A DNA stretch of 64,000 nucleotides. Source: Allium sativum (taxonomy: Eukaryota; Streptophyta; Magnoliopsida; Asparagales; Amaryllidaceae). A program made the position numbers and the translations under genes. Location: NCBI GenBank assembly GCA_030737875.1, contig CM060915.1, forward strand, positions 632,278,786-632,342,785, in the 5' to 3' direction. The notes beneath the pieces were generated by a model that saw only the letters and a list, made by a program, of their open reading frames with translations, was not told the origin of the DNA and searched no databases. Positions 46,258-57,704 of this stretch are shown in pieces; positions within the stretch are counted from its first letter, which is position 1, and each line of letters begins with the position of its first letter.

Positions 46258-47783
46258 ACAGTCAACCAATAAATAAATAAATAAATAAGAACAGTAATTG
46301 TCTGTTGGGGTTCAAAAAATAGATACATTGGGATTTATAAATAGTTGCCTTAGGAAAATATGACCATTATGGTCATAAAGGGCAGTAAAGATAGAAACAA
46401 AAGAAAATGGGTGTCAAAAAAGGGATTAATGGATATTTATTGTCATTTAAATACTAAGTACAAATTAGGGAAGAAATCAAATAAATAGCCTAGGGAAAAA
46501 GGGATACAACCTTCCTTAATTATGTTAGTAAATATAGAGCTTAAAACATAAAATATAGTTGGGCTTAGTAGGTTAATAATATTAAATATTATTAACCATA
46601 TAAACCCATGACGATAATGAGTCGTATATGTATAGTTTTTCTGTGTAGATGAACTAAATGGGAATAACTTAGTAACGTAACCTACTTTATACCAATATGA
46701 AAAGGTGCGAATGGAAAATGGGGTACAAATACAATAACCTTCGCTTATAGTCCGCTTCCTTGGGTCTTAAGCAACTAGGGTTAAGGATTCCACCTGGGAA
46801 TAGGTCTTTCAGTTTAAGGGTCTTAAATGGAAGGTGTGTGTGGGCCTACCCAAGCCTGGAATCTAAAAACGTCAAATATGGCTTCCTATCCTACGGGAAG
46901 TAATAAGCGACTACGGGGGTTATCTAATAAGGTCAGCTAGAAATATAGCGAACGATAAAATACCATCTCTCACCTTATGCGGGGCAAGGGTATATGTGTG
47001 AATGACAGAAGCCTTAACTAGTAAGGCCCGTAGCTAGTGCCCTCTAGTTTATGTTAACGTTAAGTAAATTATCAAGAAATAATGAATGGCCAATTAGTCC
47101 GCTTATGGTCTAAAGTGATCAGGAAGAATCCACCCTTTCTATCATTGATAGTGAGGAAATAAATGATGAAGGATAAGCGAATGAAAGTATATAGATATAG
47201 AAACTCTGTAATTAGAGGTCTAATCTCGATATGGTAACCAACTAAGTTTTGGTATAAAGGCTTCACAAAAATATGCGTAAACATCCTGTCTCGGTATTAT
47301 ACTTTGGGAACACTACTTTGGAAAGAGTAATAGGGTTTTACGTAAACATTTACAAGGTTAGGCTAGAATCACTAACCTTGGTAGGCATACATCTTGGGTT
47401 GAACCAAACGGGATACATCTTTGTATTTTAATCTATGTTGTACATGTCCTATTTACTGGAATCTTGTTGTTCTGATCCCCCTCCTCATTACAACCACCCA
47501 GGGTTTTTAGAGAAGGTCGGGTCCTCACAGGTGCTTAAGTTTGGCTTTCGGTTCTCGTTCTCTCTCATGCTCGGTATTAGCAAAGTGACTTACTTTGAAA
47601 AAGGTAGTTGCTTGAGTTAATACTAGTTTATCCTATTTTTTTCCATTGTGAGTTATCTTATTGTACTCTGATTATGCTCATGCTCATTTATTGCAAGTAC
47701 TAGATATACACGCTTCATGCCTCTATGTGTTCAAGTTTGGATTTTTGTCAAAATTTGGGCACAGAAAAGTATAGGGTGTTACA

Positions 47784-48062
47784 ACTAGGATCCCTTCGAA
47801 CGTTTATTCCTTGGGGAGGAACACAAGTACGGGACCCAACCTTATTAGATTTGAAGTAAGTCTTTGGTTCCTCCTTCTCTAAAAGTGGTTATTGCATGCT
47901 AACCAACTGTTTAAGCGAAGTCTTAAGCAACATAGGTGTCCTACCATAATATCAATTAAGTAGTAACGTTTGCAATACTACTTCTCATATTACAAGTGAG
48001 AATATAGATCCAAGAACGTTAACGTATTAGGATGGGGTCTTAAGGGGCTAGGGGTCCGATTC
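47784..48062. other. Spacer between LTR G and element E
   Basis: About 280 bp with nothing recognised. It begins ACTAG, the possible target duplication of G, and ends GATTC next to E. Neither duplication can be checked against a partner. Confidence 0.5.
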
Positions 48063-51000
48063 TATGACACCCCCACGTCCGTTAATGTCACTCGCTAAGG
48101 GAATGCATTAACTTTCGTGAAGCACTATATGTAAATAAGAAAATAATAGCACAAGACAAACACGTAAAATAGCAGCGGAATTAAAAACTTTATTTAAATC
48201 ATAACATCATGGTCCCAAATACTGAATTTACATCATAGGTTTGAAATAACCAGTTACATGTTTAATAATCTGTCTTGCCAAAAATATCAGAGTACAAAAC
48301 ATAAACCATATTTCCCAGGCAAAGCCATACTAGAGTTGACAATGATTCAAAGCTGTATATCAATATCCAAAGTCCAAGCTAAGCTGAAAAGAATCCAAAT
48401 CAACTCTAAGCACTTCCACCTTGAGAACCTGGGGGGAAAACAGAAGAGAGAGAAGAGGAAACAAAAAGGGTCAGACATAAAGTCTGGCGAGTACAGTTAC
48501 TTTTAAATATAAATAAATAAAAGTGTCATGGGAGGTATATAAAAATTGGAAGAACAGGATAATAATAACAAGGACAAGTGTGAACTGAACAAGATAAGAT
48601 GAACAAAATGTATTGTGCTTCTTATATACATTTCTCTATACCGCACATATACTAGCATATCAGAAGTGGAATGATCCCTATCAACACGTTCTATTTCATT
48701 TTCTTGTTTATTCGGTCACTTGGGTTAATTGAACTCAAGATTTATATGCGCATCGTACCCATTTACTTTCCCATGGATTCACCTAATACAATATATGTAG
48801 CTATCTCTCAATATTGAGATACACCCCATGGTAACCCACTCGCACGGTCTCCACCGTAATGCAATAGAAGTGAACGCAATCACTCGTCCTATGTCGGAGT
48901 CTACATAACAATGTTACGTTTCGCTATATCTGTCATGCATTACTATGCTACATAAGCGTACGGACTGCCACCATCGATCGAATTAGATTCCATATTGGAA
49001 TAATGCCCTCTAGTCTACGATACATCACCCAGAGCAGATGTGCATGTATCTAGACTGTCCCACGTATGTATTGTAATTGTAGCTCGATGCCTCAATCGCA
49101 TGTCCTATAATGTGCACCGAGTTCCGTGGCACGGCGTGACACGGAACTCGGCCGGGAGCTTTTCCAGATTTGTATAGGTCCGTCTTTAATGAACCTCTAT
49201 ATATAGATATACCTAGGGTCTGTTTTCGTGATGGCTACAGCCCCCCTCGGCCCCTCCCTCAACTAGTAAAGACTACAAAGCTAAGCAACCGCCCCTAATA
49301 ACAACCAATCTAAGCATCCATGTGGCGTCTCGCCTCAACCTCGTACCTCGATAGTGAAATGATATCATGTGGTTAGCTCTAGTCTTTTCGCATCCCTCTG
49401 GCTGCCGATGACAGATATCCGACATTCTGTTATCCTTCTTGGTCGTGACCCTCTCTACCTCCTCGCGAGGCAACCGCATAACTACCCTAGTGCCATCTAG
49501 TCATAGCATTCTGACTGCATAGCTACATCTGAAATCAAGGTCCACCCACCTAGTAGTTACGCGCAGACCCAACCTCTACGAGCACAGTCCGAAACTACAC
49601 CACCAAAGAGGACTACTAGGAGCAACTTCATCGTCTTAGGAAGTCGCGTACTTCCCCTTCCAGTCCTTTGGAGCCGTCAAGCCAATCAGATGAATGTTCG
49701 CTCCCCTTGTGTCTTATAACACCTCGATGATCTACCCCGTTGGGTTATTCACCCTCAGCCATATGGACTGATCTAAGCGCCTTACTTTAGCATGTTGTTA
49801 GACCCTATGTCTAAACATTCTTTTATGCGCTTGTCTCACCTTACCAAGTTTCCAGCTAACTTGGTTATTCTAATTCATATTGAATTTTTATTCAAATTAC
49901 CAAGTTTCTCTTGCTTATTAATTTCAGTTATACAACTTAATTCATTTAAGTTTTTTAATAAGCTTACAACCTGTTATTCTCTAGATTGTGGCCCACAATC
50001 TGTAATCCACAATCTATTTTATATTCTTGCTTGGTTACATCATTATCATAACATGTTTTTACTTAAGGTTTAATTAAGTATGTCTCATTTTACATGTTTC
50101 CTTTTTAACATGTCAGTCATTATTTATGATTAAATATAACTTATCTTATAAGTTCTCCTCATTCATTCTAATTTAATCATAATTCCATTTTTCATTTTTA
50201 ATACAACTTACCGTTGTTTACTTGTTAACTTAGTTCTATTAACTAAGGCCCATTAACAAGTTTCCTAACCCATTAATTATAACATACGTTATAATTTCCT
50301 TGTGTCCCTAGACAGGCCTAAGCATGTTGTTCACATCAGCGGGTTCCAGACTTCTAGATTACTTAATTTATAATTAAGTACCTCTTATCTTATTACACAG
50401 GTTGTCTCATTTCCTTACAAGTTATGCCTACCCTAAACGGTGTCCTTTAATTACATAACTTTATTGTTTCTACTGGTATTGTATACCACTAGGTGTCTTT
50501 AATTACATAACCTTATCGGGTTAAGTTTATGGGCCTATATGCATATATTACCCATCCCCTCTAATTTATTTAACCCTCCCACTACCCATCCAATTTTACT
50601 TAATCCTAACTTAAGTTCATAATCCCACAACCCTTATGGATTAAATCAGGTTAAGTAGTCCAATTCATTACCATGTCCAATTATGGTTATAATAGGCTAG
50701 ACCTCTCACATTAGGCCTACAACGTGTGGATGCTGGATATGCCGGTCAGGTCCGGGCAATATTATTCCATAGTTGGACCTAACCTCATGTCTTAGCCCGA
50801 TTCGTATTTTCGTACTTAGACCTCCCACATTAGGTTCAACATTAGTGGCTGCTGGATATGCCGGTCGGGTCCGGGCAGACTTCCGCCTCTAATGCAACCT
50901 AACCTCGTGTCATAAGTATGATTACAATTCTTAGTTGTAATGACTAAATATTCCATTTTTAATTAATTTACCAATTAATTAATCCTTTCCTTTTATAAGT

Positions 51001-52614
51001 GTCAATACCTATTCCCCCCGCCCCCAATAATTTGAATCACACATCCAAAAATATTCATATTCAAATTATACAATCTTTATCCAAATCTACCTATGTCATT
51101 ATAAGTGATTATTTTTGTTTCCCCATTCGAATTATGTCTAATACACTATTCAAATCATATTCCTATATGCCTCTTTTTAATTCATCTTTTTAATTATGCA
51201 CCGTATGTCCCTTATCATGAATTAAAGCATATATATATGTGTATATATATATATATATATTACACAAACCCCAAATCCACATATTTTCCAATTTGTGCCC
51301 CAAGTCCATATCCACATATTTTCCAATAAAAATATTACCCAAACCCATGTTCGCATGTTTTCTAATGTATGCCTAAAATTCATATTCACACATGTACCAA
51401 GTTATGTCCCAAATCAATATTTAGACATATTCCAATTTATAAGCCAAATTAATATTTACACGTTCCAATACAAATTAGCCCAAATTCATGTTTTCCAATT
51501 TATGCCAAAAATTCACATTCACGTTATCCAATATGAAATATGCTCCCAAATCCATATTCGTATATTTCCAAATTATGCCCACATTTAGATCCATATTTTT
51601 CCCAATAACGATTATGCCCTAAATTATGTCTTTTCCATTATTCCCAATTCTGCACGTTCGCATTTTTCAGCGTTAGGCCTAGGCTCGAAGGTGGCCTGGC
51701 TATATGAAAATAAAAAGGAAAAGAAGGAGAGAAGAGAATCAGAACAGGCATAAATAATGAATCAACAACATAATGATACAAATAGGCATAACTGAATTGA
51801 CATATTATGACAAGATTAGACTAGGTGATGATATAAACATATAATAACAGATCAGTGGAATATGTTATAATATAACTGATTAGGCACCGATTCAAGATTC
51901 AATTATTATATACATATCAAGATTACTATTTAGATATTTAGATCTAAAAGCAACATGAACTCACAATGCATTTGTTGCGAAGAACATGTTGAATAAGTTG
52001 TTGTAGACATCGCTAAATTTGTTATAGCAGTCTTCAAATATGTATAATCCTCTTTGATTGTTTTTAGATCTGATCTTCTAATTGGAATACTCCTATTCTG
52101 ATTTGTTTTAGTGGAGAAGAAAGGCTAGTTTAGACTAGAGTAGCAGGGAGGCGCCATGGTTGAAAACATTGAGATTAGGGTTAGGTGTTTATTTGTAGGA
52201 GTATTATGTGAATTAGGACCTTCAGATTTGATTAGGAACCATCCGAACAACTCAAATTAGAAAAACACATCATCAGAAAACTGCTCAGAATCAACCAGTC
52301 AACTGGCTAATTTAAACCAGTCGACAGTTTTCACTTCTGTCTAAAAATGGTCAATTGGTGATATTTGGGTGGTCGACTTGTACCAGTCGAATAGTGAAAA
52401 ATGGGCGGTCAACTTATTTTACAGCTTTAAACTTTAAATCTTCCGACATTCATAACTTCTTCATACAATGTTCGTTTTACGCAAACTCGGACATTATCTC
52501 AAGCAGAATTTCGAGACGAACGCAATGGCGTAACCCGTTTCACTTAATTCTTCTTCTAAAAATTAAGTATTCTTGAATTTTCAATTTTAATATTTAAAAT
52601 TACGGGGTGTTACA
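48063..52614 (-). repeat. 3' LTR of element E (4552 bp)
   Basis: On the minus strand it starts TGTAACACCCCG at 52614 and ends at 48063. The outermost bases read TATGACACC here but TGTGACACC in the other copy (54635), so the terminal TG is mutated. It serves as the empty-site copy for H (uninterrupted 'agcgtacggactg' at about 48954) and for I (about 51405). It contains the paired CCCGGACC module, GTCGAC sites near its start and the CCCCCCAGGTTCTC block. Internal ORFs (for example 49273-49479 and 51295-51588) are not genes. Confidence 0.9.
50700..50910 (-). repeat. Paired CCCGGACC module in LTR E
   Basis: Two inverted-orientation units (50700-50792 and 50817-50910), each reading 'acctc(t/c)cacattagg' and 'tatgccggtc(a/g)ggtccggg'. 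The other LTR carries them at about 60575-60785. Confidence 0.75.
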
Positions 52615-54039
52615 TTCTCCCTTACTTAAAGGATTTCGTCCCCGAAATCTCTAAGTTAAGAAGAACGTATATCCTAACATCCAACAATCATACATCCATC
52701 TACCAATCACAGGCATCCATTTCCCTTAAGGAATTTCTAATGCTTTTATGAACATACACAGTATTGTGTGTATATGTCCGTAAACTAATGCAAAAGATCA
52801 GGCGGTCTACTGATTCAGTTGACCTCCTTAATACAATGTATGTTTGTGCCATGCAACCAAAATGTATGCAAATCACCATAGCATAAAATGCAAGTTCTAT
52901 ATGGGTGCACAACCATCCATCCAATTGCAACATCAATGCAATGACAATCCATAAAAAATTTAAAATGTACACACATCAATATGCAACATGTAAGTGATTG
53001 AGCCGACCTAGTGACTATTGTGTGTGCATATGCATCCACTAGCAATCACTAGCAACCAATTTCAACCATCAAAAATAACATGTCTCAAACACATGTTTAA
53101 ATTCATTAGTTTTCTACCTAGAGACTTGATCAATTGGAGATATTTAAACGATTGATAAAGTATTAATTCGAATCTTGGAAAAAGAAGTTAAGAATATATT
53201 CTCGAAACGAAAAGGATATGAAGCGCGAATCTTGTCTTTATCCTCCAAAGTAGCATTCTCACGACCCTTTCCGTATAGCACTCTTACTAGCTTCATTTCT
53301 TTGTTGCACAATTTCTTAACCTCCGATCCAAGTATGCAATTCGGAACTCGTCCAATTGTTGCTTCCTTCTATACTTTCACTTCCTCTTGCAAGTTTGGCT
53401 CCACTATCTCGAACTCTATACCTTTTATCGCCTCTTGAATGAATAGTCATCTATCAAACCTCTTCTCAAGTTGCTCCACTATTTGAGAAGACAAGTTCCC
53501 TCTTTTCTTTCACATGTCGCAAATCATCAATAGATATATCAAGAGGTTCTAGGAGACTAAGCATGATAGGCCCTTTTGGGGTCATAAGGAATCTCGAGAG
53601 TCTTTCTATGGCAAGTCAGAAGTCTAACGACTCTCCTCTCTCAATCTAGAATGGCTCCATATATGGTTAACCTATCCATCTTAGAATCAAACCGTATCTT
53701 ATAAAATCAAGAACATATGCGTCGCAATCAAACTCGACGCCTAACACAGAGGTTCTCAAACCCTGACAAATCATCGATAAAAGAGTCGTACCTCAAATGG
53801 GATTTGAGGCAAAAATGGGATCCAAAACCATACTAGTATCTAGGTACACAGACTCAACTCAACTAAAGGATTAGATATGAAAGAATACGAAGCGCCAGAA
53901 AAAGAATCCTAACAGAATGATCAGAAATAGAAATCAATCCTTCGACGGAAACTTTCCTACCCCTATCTTGTCCATCAGCTATGAGAACATGAGCTTGCCT
54001 CCTAGAAGTTCCTACCCTATGGCCTTGTCCTTGTCTCTT

Positions 54040-54135
54040 TGGGCACTCCTTAATAAGGTATCCCACCTTACCAAAGTGGTAACAAACATCTCACCTCTTT
54101 TTGCGATCCTTTTTCAAATGACCCACCATTCTGAA
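54040..54135 (-). pseudogene. gag: Degenerate gag zinc knuckles of E
   Basis: Minus-strand translation gives two successive remnants of CCHC knuckles. One is 'YHNFRMVGHLKKDRKKR'. After an in-frame TGA comes 'VCYHFGKVGYLIKECPKR', which keeps the outer Cys pair but has Phe at the second Cys and Tyr at the His. The frame continues to 53863 as a basic tail. Upstream at about 54200-54330 one frame reads 'MEATFKRLVSMLHKDGKKE', possibly more gag. Such knuckles bind element RNA; these are too altered to be functional. Confidence 0.6.
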
Positions 54136-54620
54136 GTTATGGTATTTCATCTTTTCTTCTTTTTTCTATATTCCCTTCTTAAGCCACCATTTTCTTTTGT
54201 CTTTGGGTTGTGTACCTTAGCCCCAATTCCCTTATTCTCCTTTTTACCATCCTTGTGTAACATGCTAACCAGTCTTTTGAAAGTTGCCTCCATCGCACGG
54301 AAATCCTTAAGAGGTTCGAAAGAAAATAAGACGCAGTTGAAACCACTGCGGCTAAAGATGGAGGTTGGGCATTTCTTTGGCCTTCGACATGTACCATAGT
54401 TTTAACATGCCTACGGAACCATGACGAGATGGGGATACCCTTTCGGGAAGAAACGGTTCCCCGAAAAAAAGGAAAAGGAATCAAGTGGAGAATCGAGAAG
54501 ATATTTATGGCTTTGGGAAATATGCACTTCAAAAACAGACTTTTTATTTTAAAATACTTTGTTTTTGAGACCTTTTTGAAAATCATTTTCAAAATACTTT
54601 ATCCGATCTTATAACCATAT

Positions 54621-54632
54621 GCTCTGATACCA
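54621..54632 (-). other. Primer-binding site of element E
   Basis: The minus strand reads TGGTATCAGAGC, starting two bases after the LTR end (GTGTCACA). It matches the tRNA-iMet-type site exactly. Confidence 0.92.
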
Positions 54633-55809
54633 AATGTGACACCCCAAGTCCGTTAATGTCACTCACTATGGGAATGCATTAACTTTCGTGAAGCGTTATA
54701 AGTAAATAAGAACATAATAGCACAATGCAGGCATGTAAAATAGCAGTGGAATTAAAAACTTTATTTAAATCATAACATCATGGTCCCAAATACTGAATTT
54801 ACATCATACGTTTGAAATAACCAGTTACATGTTTAATAATCTGTCTTGCCAAAAATATCAGAGTACAAAAACAAAAACCATATTTCCCAAGCAAAGCCAT
54901 ACGAGAGTTGACAATGAGTCAAAGTTGTACATCAATATCTAAGGTCCAAGCTAAGATGAAAAAAATCCAAATCAACTCTAAGCACTTCCACCCTGAGAAC
55001 CTGGGGAGGGGGTGGAGGGAAACAGAAGAGAGAGAAGAGGAAACAAAAAGGGTCAGACATAAAGTCTTGCGAGTCTAGTTACTTTTAAATATAAATAAAT
55101 AAAAGTGTTATGGCAGGTATATAAAAACTGGAAGAACAGGATAACAATAACAAGGACAAGAGTGAACTGAACAAAAAAAATGAACAGGATGAATTGCGCT
55201 TCTTATATAAATTTCTCTGTACCGCACAGATACTAGTATATCAAAAATGGAATGATCCCTATCAATACCGTTCTATTTCATTTATTGTTTATCAGATCAC
55301 TTGGGTTAATCGCACTCAAGACTTATATGCGCATCGTACTCATTTACTTTCCCATGGATTCACCTAATACAATATATGTAGCTATCTCTCAATATTGAGA
55401 TACACCCCATGATAACCCACTCACACGGTCTCCACTGTAATGCAACAGAAGTGAACGCAGTCCCTTTTCCTATGTCGGAGTCTACATAACAATGTTACGT
55501 TCCACATATATCTGTCATGCATTACTATGCTATGTAAGCGTACGTGTAACACCCCGAAAATTCTATAACTGTGAAATTAGCGAATTTAAGTATAATTAAT
55601 CTGAAATCAACGAACTAAGGGAAATGGGATACGCCATTGCGTTCGTTTCGGAAAAATACGCGAAATAGAGTCCGAGTTTTCGAAAAACGGAGTCCGTATG
55701 AAGAAGATATGGCCTTCGGAAGTTTTGAATTAAATTTAAAATTCAAACAGATTAAAATAATTAAGTATTCCGAAGTGGGGCCCATTGGGCCAGAAAAGCG
55801 CCGCCTGGG

Positions 55810-55915
55810 CCACCCAGGTCGACTGGGCTGTCGACCTGGGCTACCCATGTCGACAGGGCTGTCGACAGCCCTGTCGACAGGGGTATCGACCTGGTCGAGC
55901 CCAGTCAACCTGGCT
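55810..55915 (+). repeat. GTCGAC palindrome cluster in LTR H
   Basis: Five GTCGAC sites within 61 bp (55818, 55830, 55849, 55861 and 55873), set in alternating 'cctggg'/'agggct' context so that neighbouring sites pair as hairpins. Confidence 0.9.
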
Positions 55916-56056
55916 GGCCAGGTCTGTGTTCCTCCGATTTTCTGTGGTCTGCTTTGTCACTAGGGCTAGGTGGCAAGTTTTGATTGGACTCTCTATCGAA
56001 TGAATGGCTACGATCTAACCTAGCAACATCAATGGTCCTAATCAATTCCTAACCTC

Positions 56057-56064
56057 TATATAAA
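56057..56064 (+). promoter_or_regulatory. Candidate TATA box of LTR H
   Basis: TATATAAA with leader 'caaccctagactaaaccct', about 510 bp into the LTR and downstream of the GTCGAC cluster. Good match to plant LTR promoters. Confidence 0.6.
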
Positions 56065-56874
56065 CAACCCTAGACTAAACCCTAATCTATTCATTCAAAA
56101 TAAGATTATAGCCGCCATGTTGCTGAGGAACGACAAAGAGTAGCCGCCGACTAAAGAGAGAGTTAGGAAGAAAGTTCTAAGCCTAAAGCAATTCAAGCAA
56201 CCTAAAGCTAATCAATTCAACAAAGGAATCATATCTCTTAATTAGAGAATTCATCGCAACGATTGTAAGTAGAGTATTACTTTGGTATAAATAAACAACT
56301 GTGTTGATGTGTATGCTTGAATTGTGGCAATGGAAGTAATTCATATTTGTGCGTTCTTATCAATTTATATACGTTTGGATTATGTTATTCATTATAAAGA
56401 ACTACATGCGGTAGTTCTATGCAAATATACGTTTGGAATATTGCGCTAGTTATGTAATCTATGTTGAGGCTACATGTATGTAGTTGAGTCAAATTCATGC
56501 AAGTTTGGGGCTTTGTTATTATGTCGTCATGATGTATATTTTTGTGCATAAATCAATTTGCAAGTTTGGTTGTTATAGTTCATATGAAACTATGTTGGAA
56601 TTTTGACACCATAATCCATGTATTAAATCATGCTTTTGCAAAACTTGTGAATATGGCTAGGCTATGAATGGTATTTGGCATAATTGAAAGCTATGATTAA
56701 GTCTATCTTGTTTAAAAGAATTATATGATGACATATGTGAGACATGGCTAGGTTAGACTCAAAAATCCCTTTTTTGCAAGTTTAAAACAAATACCATGTT
56801 TAGGAATAATTATGCATAAGTATGTTATACCATCGTTATATGGTTAGACTTAAATTATGATTAAGTTGAACTAT

Positions 56875-57046
56875 GCCATGTTCATGCTAGAAATATTTAT
56901 GCCATGCTTATGTTTGACATAATGCTATGTTCATGCTAGAAATATTTATGCCATGCTTATGTTTGACATTATGCTATGTTCATGCTAGAAGTATTTATGC
57001 CATGCTTATGTTTGACATTATGCCATGTTCATGCTAGGAATAATTA
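56875..57046 (+). repeat. 49-bp tandem repeat, 3.5 copies, in LTR H
   Basis: Units begin GC(C/T)ATGTTCATGCTAGAA at 56875, 56924, 56973 and 57022 and contain 'tttatgccatgcttatgttt'. Confidence 0.95.
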
Positions 57047-57496
57047 TGTCTAAATAAAAATATGGGTTCATGTGACAATAATGATATCTCAATTACAAGT
57101 TCACATGCTTTGATTCATGTCACCTATGTTACCACTATGCAAGTACACCAATTTCTAATTTGTATTTCCAACGTCGTATTGCAAGTTCATGCGCTCACCT
57201 TCCCCTCTTTGTGTATACGCCATAAGCCTCCCCTTTCGCATGGCTAAATTGGGCTTTAAAAGGCTAAGCCCAATATATATGAACGGAAGTGTAAAACGGG
57301 GGAAAATAACGTTGGGTTAATAGTAATTAATGAATGAAAATATAAAATAGAAGGGCCCAAATTCAAGTTTGGGTTGGGCCCGTGATTGGTGAAATCTTTA
57401 CACCATTAACTTAATAATGGGCCGCAAATATTTACATATAAGAAATAAAGAAGAATGACAAGATATGTAAATGTAGAACATACGATGTGTTTAACC

Positions 57497-57704
57497 CGAG
57501 GTTGGATTGAGTTGTGATGTAAACCTGCCCGGAACCGCCCGGCTGTCCAGTAGTCACGACAATACCTATCCAATGTGGGAGGTTAAACATGGAGCCCAAT
57601 AAGGACCCGAGGTTAGACTGAGTTGTGGCGTAAGACTGCCCGGAACCAACCGGCAACAGGCAGCCACAACAATACCTGTCTAATGTGAGAGGTCAGGGCC
57701 TTAA
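57497..57704 (+). repeat. Paired CCCGGAACC module in LTR H
   Basis: Two units (from 57497 and from about 57606), each 'cgaggtt(g/a)gattgagttgtg' (second copy 'gac'), 'tgcccggaacc', 'aatgtg(g/a)gaggt'. Confidence 0.8.

Larger units (their letters stand above)
44115..47783 (+). repeat. 3' LTR of element G (3669 bp)
   Basis: Begins TGTAACAACATGG right after a polypurine tract and ends ATAGGGTGTTACA. Shares with LTRs E and H the 'gagtccgtatg' block, a GTCGAC site near the start (44408), a TATA box and the paired CCCGGAACC module. Minor ORFs (for example 45277-45507 and 47072-47284) have no recognisable content. A CA/TA microsatellite lies at 46219-46256 and an AAAT run at 46268-46290. Confidence 0.78.
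52615..54634 (-). mobile_element. Interior of element E, non-autonomous, gag remnant only
   Basis: A 2020-bp interior between a polypurine tract (minus: CTTTAAGTAAGGGAGAA, at 52615-52631) and a tRNA-iMet-type primer-binding site (54621-54632). No protease, RT, RNase H or integrase can be recognised. The only protein-like signal is the zinc-knuckle remnant below. Most ORFs in this stretch are shadows, including 52700-53045, 53175-53438 and 53917-54399. Confidence 0.85.

Noticed and set aside
53917..54399. 160-codon plus-strand ORF in element E
   Set aside because: It is the shadow of the minus-strand gag remnant (zinc knuckles at 54040-54135) and has no domain of its own.
55615..55963. Overlapping ORFs on both strands across the GTCGAC cluster
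   Set aside because: Low-complexity Val-Asp/Pro-Gly proteins produced by the palindromic repeats.
56875..57046. 49-bp repeat considered as a CRISPR-like array
   Set aside because: Units are directly adjacent with no unique spacers, and the sequence is plant nuclear.
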